Shown here one piece after another: positions 1-5,531 of a stretch of DNA of 7,937 nt. The translations under genes were made by a program, and so were the position numbers. A model generated the notes under the pieces. That model was not told the DNA's origin. It worked only from the letters and a program-made list of their open reading frames with translations, and searched no databases. Numbering within the stretch: the stretch's first letter is position 1; every line of letters starts with the position of its first letter. This stretch comes from Pseudomonadota bacterium (GTDB lineage Bacteria; Myxococcota; Polyangia; Polyangiales; Polyangiaceae): NCBI GenBank assembly GCA_023419055.1, contig JAEZYO010000824.1, positions 1 through 7,937 on the forward strand, read 5' to 3'.

Positions 1-329
1 TCGGGTTGCGAATCGTTGGTCGCGAACACCGCGTCCCCGGCGATGGTGTCCGTGAAGGCCGAGGAGCCACAGATCACGTTGTCGTTGCTCCCGCCTTCCG
101 AGACGCAGTGCCGCGCCGTCAGGATCAAGTTGGGCGCGATCAGGGTACCGGTGCAGAGCGCCCCGGCTCCTTCGTGATGCGTGATGAGCGCGAACACGCT
201 CTCGTGGGTCTCGTCGAGAGCGCCGTCGGCGATCGCGTGCTCGCTCACCCCTAGCGGTTCGTCGGCGCCCGCCGCGCTGCAAGCCGAGAGACCAAGCGCG
301 ACCGCGAGTGCCGATAGACGAAGGCGCAT
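1..329 (-). CDS. Trypsin-like (S1) serine protease lipoprotein, N-terminal part
   Basis: Only the first 109 codons are in the window; the gene runs off the left edge, so Asp and Ser of the catalytic triad cannot be checked. The product starts MRLRLSALAVALGLSAC, a lipoprotein signal peptide with lipobox LSAC (residues 14-17); Cys17 would be lipidated and Ser18 favours export past the inner membrane. The segment IADG at 33-36 sits where chymotrypsin-fold proteases have their IVGG activation site. The stretch LCTGTLIAPNLILTARHC (58-75) is the S1 motif around catalytic His74, with TARHC in place of the usual TAAHC. It is therefore probably a cell-surface or secreted peptidase, although a protease-like protein without activity is possible. 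It lies 86 bp downstream of the FGE-like gene on the same strand and may be cotranscribed; an AT-rich TATAGG-like stretch (386-391) could also give it its own promoter. No good Shine-Dalgarno sequence precedes the ATG. Confidence 0.85.
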   Translation of the reverse strand, partial: MRLRLSALAVALGLSACSAAGADEPLGVSEHAIADGALDETHESVFALITHHEGAGALCTGTLIAPNLILTARHCVSEGGSNDNVICGSSAFTDTIAGDAVFATNDSQP

Positions 330-415
330 GAGCCGAAAAACTTTAGACCCGCCACTCGAGCGCCGCCAGGGCCGGCGAGAAATCGCCTATAAAATTCGGC
401 CTCGCGTGAAACACA

Positions 416-1276
416 TCAACCCGGGGCGGCGTCTTTGCAGCAACGGACCCCGGTCGAATAGTCGTAGTAAATCGCCGCGTGTGAGCTCACTTTGGCCTCG
501 CACCCCTGCGTCGTCATGCGGGCGTAAAAGCCTCCGACGAACTCCGGGGGCTCGGCCTCGACCCACTCGTCCAGGTTCCCCACCATGTCGTAGAGCTTGC
601 CCGAGCCCCAGTCGCTCGCGCAAGACGCGGTCCCCCCGGTCAGGCGCAGGAGCGGATCTCGCCCGCCCTCGCTCACCAGGTTGAGGCGCGGATCGCGGTG
701 CCCGAGCGAGGCGTTCGCGTGAAGAACGGCCGCTGGATGGAAGGGGCGGTAGACGTTGCAGGCGCCAGCTCGGTAGTCCGGGCCATAAGGGAACTTGGTT
801 TGTGCCTTCCCCTTGCAGGCGAACACCCACTCGTCCTTCGCGCACAAGCGCTTGCCGGCGCTCTCGCAAGCGCGCTTGGCGTCGTAGTAGCTGAGGTAGC
901 CCTGCGGCACCACGCCCTCTTTGGATACGGCGCGAGCGGTGAAACTGTGCTCGCGCTGAAAGTCGGAGAGCTCCGGTATGGGAAAGGCCCGCGCCGCTTC
1001 ACTCCCGAAGTTCCGCTGGTGCACGCTCCAGTAACCCCACACCTCCGCTAGCTTGGCGGGCGTCGGCGGGTAGTACGGCGAGAGCGGCTGGCCGCTCGCC
1101 GCGTCGACCATCGAGCTCTCGAAGCGATCGATGCAGAAGCTCGACACGAGGAGCATCTCTCGCGGGCACGCGATGGCCCTCGCGGGAGGTTGCTCGGCGC
1201 GGAGCGGCGCACCAGAGAGCCCGAGGCCGAGGAACCCGAGCCCGGACAACAGCAAGGACCACGGCCCGTAACGCAT
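416..1276 (-). CDS. Exported formylglycine-generating-enzyme-like (SUMF1/FGE-sulfatase fold) protein
   Basis: This is a 286-residue protein of the SUMF1/EgtB/PvdO fold. Residues 1-27 form a signal peptide (positive MRYGPWS, long Leu/Gly core, probable cleavage after LRA), so it acts outside the cytoplasm. Family landmarks in order are PREMLLVSSFCIDRFE (38-53, the 'GMV..F.ID.fEVT' opening), YLSYYDAKRACESAGKRLCA (127-146) with KDEWVFACKG (147-156; equivalent to the RLPTEAEWEYAARG block), YDMVGNLDEWVE (229-240; DM.GNVWEW block), a GGFY segment (248-251) and the terminal GVRCC (276-280; equivalent to GFR). Classical FGEs use two Cys near the C-terminus to bind copper and oxidise sulfatase Cys; here there is an adjacent pair, Cys279-Cys280, in a different place. 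Sulfatase activation is therefore unlikely to be safe as a call, and no sulfatase gene is nearby. The ATG at 1276 is chosen because the signal peptide begins there; the frame stays open much further upstream but overlaps pcm. Confidence 0.85.
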   Translation of the reverse strand: MRYGPWSLLLSGLGFLGLGLSGAPLRAEQPPARAIACPREMLLVSSFCIDRFESSMVDAASGQPLSPYYPPTPAKLAEVWGYWSVHQRNFGSEAARAFPIPELSDFQREHSFTARAVSKEGVVPQGYLSYYDAKRACESAGKRLCAKDEWVFACKGKAQTKFPYGPDYRAGACNVYRPFHPAAVLHANASLGHRDPRLNLVSEGGRDPLLRLTGGTASCASDWGSGKLYDMVGNLDEWVEAEPPEFVGGFYARMTTQGCEAKVSSHAAIYYDYSTGVRCCKDAAPG

Positions 1277-1357
1277 CGCGCCCGCACTATCGCGAGCGAG
1301 GGCTCGCCAAAGCAAGACATATAACCGGCCGCGAGCATTGCCAGGCGCGGAAAGGGT

Positions 1358-1367
1358 GAGCATGCTC
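1358..1367. other. Perfect 10-bp palindrome just upstream of pcm
   Basis: GAGCATGCTC is a perfect palindrome ending 8 bp before the pcm ATG, in the 99-bp divergent gap between the FGE-like gene and pcm. The same gap holds a TATAAC hexamer (1320-1325) that would suit a -10 element for pcm, but no matching -35 is evident, and a short GC hairpin GCGAGC-GAGG-GCTCGC (1292-1307). An operator is possible; chance is also quite possible for so short a site. Confidence 0.25.
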
Positions 1368-1375
1368 CTAGGTGC

Positions 1376-2038
1376 ATGTCGCCCGAGGTTCAGCAGCAGC
1401 ACGCGCGCGACCGCAGCGAGCTCGCGACGCGCATCACTCGGCACACGGGGATCGACGATCCACGCATCCTCGACGCCTTCCGCCGGGTACCGCGTCATGC
1501 CTTCGTTCCGCCGCACCTCCGCGAGCACGCCCACGAGGACCGCGCGCTCTCGATCGGTCTCGGGCAAACCATCAGCCAGCCGAGCATGATCGCCTTGATG
1601 CTGAAGGCGCTCGACTGCGCCCCGGAGCATCGCGTGCTCGAGGTCGGCGCCGGCTCGGGCTACGCGGCCGCGTTGCTGGGCGAGCTCGCGGCGGAGGTCC
1701 ACGCCATCGAGGTGCTGCCGGAGCTCGCGGAGCGCGCTCGGGCGACGTTGCGCTCGCTCGGCGTGGAGAACGTGACCGTCTACACGGGGAACGGCGCGTT
1801 CGGGCTGCCGCAGCTTGCGCCCTTCGATCGCATCCTCGTCTCGGCGGGCGCCGAACACGTGCCCCCGGCGCTGCTCGCCGAGCTCGCGGTGGGCGGACGC
1901 ATCGCGATCCCGGTCGGCGGCAAGTTCGAGCAAGAGCTCTTGATCGGCACTCGCCGCACGGCGACCGACGTCGACTGGGAGCGGAGCACGCCTTGCGTGT
2001 TCGTGCCGCTCGTCGGCAACGCCCCCGCGCAGGGCTGA
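1376..2038 (+). CDS. pcm: Protein-L-isoaspartate O-methyltransferase
   Basis: The 220-residue product is the normal length for bacterial PCMT. The enzyme transfers a methyl group from S-adenosylmethionine to the carboxylate of isoaspartyl residues in aged proteins, starting their repair in the cytoplasm. Visible landmarks: RILDAFRRVPRHAFVPP (30-46), the substrate-side GQTISQP motif (63-69), SAM motif I VLEVGAGSGYAAALL (87-101), the acidic IEVLPEL (111-117), and APFDRILVSAGAEHVP (148-163), followed by GGRIAIPVG (173-181) and a C-terminal FVPLVG. The usual GDG motif after motif I reads GNG at 138-140 (Asp to Asn). The ATG at 1376 has only a weak TAGG upstream, but no in-frame alternative fits better. 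It is divergent from the FGE-like gene and its stop lies 15 bp from the stop of the yqgE-like gene. In many bacteria pcm sits with surE and nlpD; that context is absent here. Confidence 0.93.
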   Translation: MSPEVQQQHARDRSELATRITRHTGIDDPRILDAFRRVPRHAFVPPHLREHAHEDRALSIGLGQTISQPSMIALMLKALDCAPEHRVLEVGAGSGYAAALLGELAAEVHAIEVLPELAERARATLRSLGVENVTVYTGNGAFGLPQLAPFDRILVSAGAEHVPPALLAELAVGGRIAIPVGGKFEQELLIGTRRTATDVDWERSTPCVFVPLVGNAPAQG

Positions 2039-2043
2039 GCCCG

Positions 2044-2061
2044 CCGCGTCGAGCTACGCGG
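2044..2061. terminator. Small GC hairpin between convergent stops of pcm and yqgE
   Basis: CCGCGT (2044-2049) and ACGCGG (2056-2061) form a 6-bp GC-rich stem with a 6-nt loop. It overlaps the yqgE stop and lies 6 bp past the pcm stop. There is no T-tract on either strand, so it is a weak terminator candidate at best. Confidence 0.25.
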
Positions 2062-2623
2062 AGCCGACGGTCCGCGAAGTGAACGCGATCGGCGTCGTGC
2101 CGGCGCGCTGATAGGCGAGCTTCCAGAGCTCGTCACGCGGAGCCTCGAAGATCAGCGTCGCCTCGAAATCGGTAGGCAGCCAAGCGCCGAGACGGATCTC
2201 GTTCTCGAGCTGATCCGGCGCCCAGCCGGCGTACCCGAGGAGCGCCGTCACGTGGGTCGGGACGACCCCTCCCGCGATGGCCTCGAGCACCTTGCGAGAC
2301 GCCGCCGCCCGCACGCTCTCTCCGATCTCGAACTGACCCTCGATGCTCGCGAGCCGCTCGTCTCGACTGTAGACGAGCCAGACCTGCTACTGGGCGACGG
2401 GGCCCCCTACTCTGACCGGACCTGACACCTCGGAGAGCGACGGAGGCGCGGCGAGCTCCACGCGGCGGAGGAGCTCGGCGAAGCTCATCACCTCCTTGCC
2501 GTTGATCACCCACCCAAACGCACCCTCTTCCCCGTGCGCGGCCAAAAGCACGACCGATCGGTCGAAGTTCGGGTCACCGAGGGGCGGGGCAGCGACCAAG
2601 AAGCCCGGAGCCAGAACAGACAT
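2054..2623 (-). pseudogene. yqgE: YqgE/AlgH-family protein gene with in-frame amber stop
   Basis: Read from the ATG at 2623 this frame encodes a full-length YqgE/AlgH (UPF0301, DUF179) protein of 189 codons, but codon 79 is TAG (CTA on the plus strand at 2387-2389). Before it are the family N-terminus LAPGFLVAAPPLGDPNFDRS (4-23), FGWVING (36-42) and VRVGGPVAQ (70-78). After it, in the same frame and with no gap, come QVWLVYS, RKVLEAIAGG (110-119), ALLGYAGWAPDQLENEI (127-143) and GAWLPTDFEATLIF (146-159), all typical of the family. Aligned by eye to E. coli YqgE (GGPLAEDRGFILH), the stop replaces exactly one residue. The cause may be a recent nonsense mutation, a sequencing error or, least likely, readthrough. 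No ATG lies just after the stop, only a GTG at 2314, so a separate C-terminal protein is doubtful. The biochemical role of YqgE is not settled. The gene is convergent with pcm and has a weak ribosome binding site. Confidence 0.85.
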
Positions 2624-2656
2624 CGTCGAAAAAAGGTAGCACAGTTCGACAGCGCC

Positions 2657-2687
2657 GAATTCTCGCGGGTTTCAGGCTGAATTCTCG
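2657..2687. repeat. Two direct repeats of GAATTCTCG, 22-bp period
   Basis: GAATTCTCG occurs at 2657-2665 and again at 2679-2687. The 22-bp period is about two helical turns, so both copies face the same side of the DNA, 34-64 bp upstream of the yqgE ATG. This fits a tandem regulator site over the yqgE promoter, but nothing else identifies it. Confidence 0.4.
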
Positions 2688-2735
2688 ATCGGCGAGCCCC
2701 CCCGCGGCGCCCCCTTGCCGAACACGCCGCGCCGC

Positions 2736-2752
2736 GTCGCGACACTCGCGAC
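2736..2752. repeat. Perfect 7-bp inverted repeat with 3-nt centre
   Basis: GTCGCGA-CAC-TCGCGAC is a perfect inverted repeat. An outer CCTTG (2713-2717) can also pair with CAAGG (2752-2756). There is no T-tract, so a terminator is unlikely. It could be an operator for the leftward gene or a chance hairpin in GC-rich sequence. Confidence 0.3.
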
Positions 2753-2871
2753 AAGGCCAGCTCGGACGGTTTCGGAGGTCGGAAGAGCGGCGGGAAGCCT
2801 CGGACTTCGCGCGCTCCTCGCACCGCACACTCCCGGGTGAGCTTCAAGCGGATTATGGTGCGGCCGCTGTT

Positions 2872-2900
2872 GAAATTTGCCGATTCTGGCGAGAAATTTC
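2872..2900. repeat. AT-rich inverted repeat GAAATTT / AAATTTC
   Basis: GAAATTT (2872-2878) is complementary to AAATTTC (2894-2900), and GCC (2879-2881) to GGC (2888-2890) inside them. It lies 20 bp upstream of the first operator and stands out as AT-rich in GC-rich surroundings. It may be an activator site or UP-like element; function unknown. Confidence 0.3.
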
Positions 2901-2907
2901 CTCGAAG

Positions 2908-2914
2908 CTGGAAC
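2908..2914 (+). promoter_or_regulatory. Possible third LacI-type half-site
   Basis: CTGGAAC here is identical to the left half of the two operators downstream and starts 12 bp before the first of them. The matching right half is missing (the next bases are TAAACCTGG), so this is at most a half-site. Confidence 0.25.
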
Positions 2915-2919
2915 TAAAC

Positions 2920-2935
2920 CTGGAACCGATACCAG
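2920..2935. promoter_or_regulatory. LacI-family operator, upstream copy
   Basis: CTGGAACCGATACCAG is a 16-bp imperfect palindrome (6 of 8 pairs match) with a central CG. This is the form bound by LacI/GalR-family repressors, whose hinge helices insert at the central CpG step. It matches the copy at 2964 at 14 of 16 positions, and the two start 44 bp apart, about four helical turns, which suits cooperative binding or a small loop. Confidence 0.7.
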
Positions 2936-2957
2936 ATCGGGTGTGACCTTTTGCAGG

Positions 2958-2986
2958 TTGGATCTGGAACCGCTTCCAGCTATGCT
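2958..2986 (+). promoter_or_regulatory. Sigma70-like promoter for the GH94 gene
   Basis: TTGGAT (2958-2963) as -35 and TATGCT (2981-2986) as -10 are separated by exactly 17 bp. The -35 matches consensus at 3 of 6 positions and the -10 at 4 of 6. The spacer is almost entirely the downstream operator, so repressor and RNA polymerase could not bind together. Transcription would start near 2993, leaving a leader of about 80 nt before the ATG at 3073. Confidence 0.5.
2964..2979. promoter_or_regulatory. LacI-family operator, promoter-spacer copy
   Basis: CTGGAACCGCTTCCAG is a 16-bp palindrome with 7 of 8 pairs matching and a central CG, the better of the two operators. It fills the spacer between the proposed -35 and -10, so occupancy should block the promoter directly. 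The repressor gene is not in this window. Confidence 0.75.
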
Positions 2987-3072
2987 CTGGTCATCTGCCG
3001 CGCACCATGCGCGCCCTCGCCTTGCGAGCTCGTTCAAGCGGACGCGAGCGAGGATGGCATTCGGATACACCC

Positions 3073-5484
3073 ATGAAGTACGGTCATTTCGACGACAAGC
3101 GCCGCGAATACGTGATCACGAACCCCAAGACTCCGGTCAAGTGGGTCAACTACGTCGGGACGATGAAGTTCGGCGGCATCGTCGATCACACGGGCGGCGC
3201 CCTGATCTGCAAGGACGACCCGGCGCTCAACCGCATCGTCAAGTACATCCCGCAGCTCCCCGCGTCCGAGTTCAAGGGCGAGACCTTGTACGTCCGCGTC
3301 AAGGAGGCGAGCGGCTACCGGGTGTTCTCTCCGTTCTTCGTCCCGACGCTCGATCCCTACGACCGCTTCGAGTGCCGCGTCGGCCTCGGGTACACGACCT
3401 GGGACACCGAGTTCTACGGCCTGCGGAGCGAGATCACGGTCTTCGTCCCGAACGGGGCGAACGCGGTCCTCCGCCGCGTGAAGATCACGAACCATCGCAA
3501 GGAAGCCGTCACGGTCGACGCGATCCCGGTGGTCGAGTACACGCACTTCGACGCGCTGAAGCAGTTCAACAACGCGGACTGGGTGCCGCAGACGATGCAG
3601 AGCAAGGCGGTGCGCGAGGGCTCGGGGCACCTCTTGCTGCTCCAGTACCCGTTCATGAACAAGGACCGCCAGGTGAACTACCTCACCTCGAGCGCGCCGG
3701 TCTCGTCGTTCGCGTCGTGCCGCAAGCGCTTCCTCGGCGACAACGAGTACGGAACCTGGCAGCGCCCCCTGTCGCTCCAGGCGGAGGAGCTCGACAACTA
3801 CGAGGCGCTCCGCGGCGACAACATCGGCGCTCTCCTCCACCACCTCGGTGAGCTCAAGCCCGGAGAGTCGCGCGAGTTCATCGTGCAGCTCGGTCAGGCG
3901 CCGAACGCCGAGGCCGCGCTCGAAGAGGCGCGCCGCTACCGCTCGCTCGAGACGTTCGACAAGGCGTTCGCCGAGCAGCAGGGCTTCTTCGAGGCGTTCC
4001 TCTCGAAGTTCCAGGTGGAGACGCCCGACGCGAGCTTCAACTCGATGGTCAACGTCCACAACCCCCGGCAGTGTCACACGACCAAGGGCTGGTCACGGTA
4101 CCTCTCGCTCTACCAGCTCGGCCTGGGCGAGCGCGGCATCGGCTTCCGCGACAGCTCCCAGGACGTGCTCGGCGTGCTCGATCGCCAGCCCGAGGACGCC
4201 AAGGCGCTGATGAAGATGCTGCTCAGCGTGCAGAAGCGCGACGGCTCGGCGATGCACCAGTTCAACCCGCTCAGCATGGTGGCGAACGAGGGTGACTCCC
4301 GCGAGCGCGAAGATCGCCCGCACTACTACGGCGACGATCACCTCTGGATCGTGGTCTCCGTCGCCTGGTACCTGAAGGAGACGGGCGACTACGCGTTCCT
4401 CAAGGAAGAGATCCCGTACTACGACAAGGATCGTGAAGGGCACCCGATCGAGAAGGGCACGGTGCTCGATCACCTCAAGCGCTCGCTCGAGTTCACGAAG
4501 AAGGACAAGGGCGCGCACGGCCTCCCGCTGCTCGGCTTCGCGGACTGGAACGACACGGTGAACCTGCCGACGGGCGCGGAGTCGAGCTTCAACGCGAACC
4601 TGTACGGCCTCGCGCTGAAGGAGATGAGCGAGCTCCTCGAGCATCAGGGCGACTACGCCGCCGTCGAGAGCTACCGCACCGACTACGCCGTCATGAAGAA
4701 GGCGTTCAACGACGCCATGTGGGACGGCGAGTGGTTCATCCGCTACCTGAACTTCGACGGCGCGCCGATCGGCAGCAAGCAGAACACGGAAGGGCAGATC
4801 TGGACGAACGGGCAGTCCTGGCCCGTCATCTCGGGCTTCGCCGACACCGAGCGCGCGCAGAAGGCGCTCGACAGCGTGGAGCGGCTGCTCAACACGAAGC
4901 ACGGCATCAAGCTCAGCGCGCCGGGTTACAACGGCTACGACCCGGCCAAGGGCGGCGTCACGACGTATCCGCCGGGCGCGAAGGAGAACGGCGGCATCTT
5001 CTTGCACGCGAACCCGTGGGTCATGATCGCCGAGACCCTGCTCGGAAACGGCGATCGCGCGTACCAGTACTACGACCAGATCAACCCCGCCTCGAAGAAC
5101 GAGATCATCGACGTCTTCGAGTGCGAGCCGTACGCGTACCCGCAGAACATCTTGGGTGACGAGCACGCGCAGTTCGGCCTCGGCCGCAACAGCTGGCTCT
5201 CCGGCACGGCCGCGTGGACCTATACGGCCGCGACCAAGTTCATCCTCGGTGTCATGCCGACGCACAAGGGCCTCAAGGTCTCACCGTGCATCCCCAAGCG
5301 CTGGCAGGGGTTCGACGTGGTGCGGCAGTTCCGGGGCGCGGAGTACCGCATCAGCGTCAAGAACCCGAACGGCGTGTCTTCCGGGGTGAAGGAGCTCAAG
5401 GTCGACGGACGCAGCGTCGAAGGCTCGATCATCCCGGTCGCGGCTCCCGGCAGCAAGGTCGAGGTCGAGGTCGTGCTCGGCTGA
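3073..5484 (+). CDS. GH94 beta-glycoside phosphorylase (cellobiose/chitobiose phosphorylase-like)
   Basis: The 803-residue product matches the length and layout of GH94 phosphorylases, which split a beta-linked disaccharide with phosphate, giving a sugar 1-phosphate and a free sugar in the cytoplasm. No signal peptide is seen. The N-terminal beta-sandwich starts MKYGHFDDKRREYVIT (1-16), the usual family opening; this sets the start, as the upstream ATG at 3007 would add an arginine-rich, unconserved 22 residues. The catalytic (alpha/alpha)6 part has MVNVHN..QC (325-334), GIGFRDSSQD (355-364), DGSAMHQFNPL (390-400), GDDHLW (420-425) and ADWNDTVNL (490-498), where Asp494 is the expected general acid. 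YPPGAKENGGIFLHANPW (632-649) includes His645, the expected phosphate-binding His, followed by SWLSGTAAW (707-715). The C-terminus (GVKELKVDGRSVEGSIIP) is typical. The acceptor-site region departs from cellobiose phosphorylases, so the substrate is not assigned. The ribosome binding site is weak (GGA at 3063-3065). LacI-type operators upstream imply sugar induction. Confidence 0.93.
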   Translation: MKYGHFDDKRREYVITNPKTPVKWVNYVGTMKFGGIVDHTGGALICKDDPALNRIVKYIPQLPASEFKGETLYVRVKEASGYRVFSPFFVPTLDPYDRFECRVGLGYTTWDTEFYGLRSEITVFVPNGANAVLRRVKITNHRKEAVTVDAIPVVEYTHFDALKQFNNADWVPQTMQSKAVREGSGHLLLLQYPFMNKDRQVNYLTSSAPVSSFASCRKRFLGDNEYGTWQRPLSLQAEELDNYEALRGDNIGALLHHLGELKPGESREFIVQLGQAPNAEAALEEARRYRSLETFDKAFAEQQGFFEAFLSKFQVETPDASFNSMVNVHNPRQCHTTKGWSRYLSLYQLGLGERGIGFRDSSQDVLGVLDRQPEDAKALMKMLLSVQKRDGSAMHQFNPLSMVANEGDSREREDRPHYYGDDHLWIVVSVAWYLKETGDYAFLKEEIPYYDKDREGHPIEKGTVLDHLKRSLEFTKKDKGAHGLPLLGFADWNDTVNLPTGAESSFNANLYGLALKEMSELLEHQGDYAAVESYRTDYAVMKKAFNDAMWDGEWFIRYLNFDGAPIGSKQNTEGQIWTNGQSWPVISGFADTERAQKALDSVERLLNTKHGIKLSAPGYNGYDPAKGGVTTYPPGAKENGGIFLHANPWVMIAETLLGNGDRAYQYYDQINPASKNEIIDVFECEPYAYPQNILGDEHAQFGLGRNSWLSGTAAWTYTAATKFILGVMPTHKGLKVSPCIPKRWQGFDVVRQFRGAEYRISVKNPNGVSSGVKELKVDGRSVEGSIIPVAAPGSKVEVEVVLG

Positions 5485-5531
5485 GTTTTGGTGGTCGGTC
5501 GCGCGGGGTGAAACCATCGCGTGACGGCACG

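Larger units (their letters stand above)
2624..3072. other. Intergenic region between yqgE and the GH94 gene
   Basis: These 449 bp separate the divergent yqgE-like and GH94 genes. I see no convincing coding sequence: the open frames here are arginine-rich, lack family motifs and clash with the control region. The left end should hold the yqgE promoter and contains a 9-bp direct repeat (2657-2687). The middle is very GC-rich and holds a short perfect inverted repeat (2736-2752). The right end, from about 2870, is more AT-rich and carries the promoter and LacI-type operators for the GH94 gene. About 80 nt of predicted leader precedes the GH94 start. Confidence 0.7.

Noticed and set aside
1277..1933. 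N-terminal extension of the FGE-like gene to 505 residues
   Set aside because: The extension is antisense to pcm and has no conserved content, whereas a signal peptide begins at the ATG at 1276.
1372..2082. 236-codon plus-strand frame overlapping pcm
   Set aside because: It is Arg/Ala-rich, without motifs, and out of frame with the clear PCMT sequence.
2387..2389. Pyrrolysine insertion or programmed readthrough at the yqgE amber codon
   Set aside because: YqgE is not known as a recoded protein, no downstream structure or Pyl machinery is visible, and one point mutation or base-call error explains it more simply.
2843..3042. 10-bp repeat TTCAAGCGGA at 2843-2852 and 3033-3042
   Set aside because: The copies are 190 bp apart in unrelated contexts, one inside the predicted leader; most likely coincidence.
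3034..4077. Long minus-strand open frame (347 codons) opposite the GH94 gene
   Set aside because: It is a composition shadow of a GC-rich gene: Val/Arg/Glu/Leu-rich, with no recognisable motif, lying antisense to well-conserved GH94 sequence and running across its promoter.
4093..5265. Long minus-strand open frame (390 codons) opposite the GH94 gene
   Set aside because: It is also an antisense shadow: low-complexity Val/Arg/Leu composition, no domain motif, and fully inside the GH94 catalytic region.
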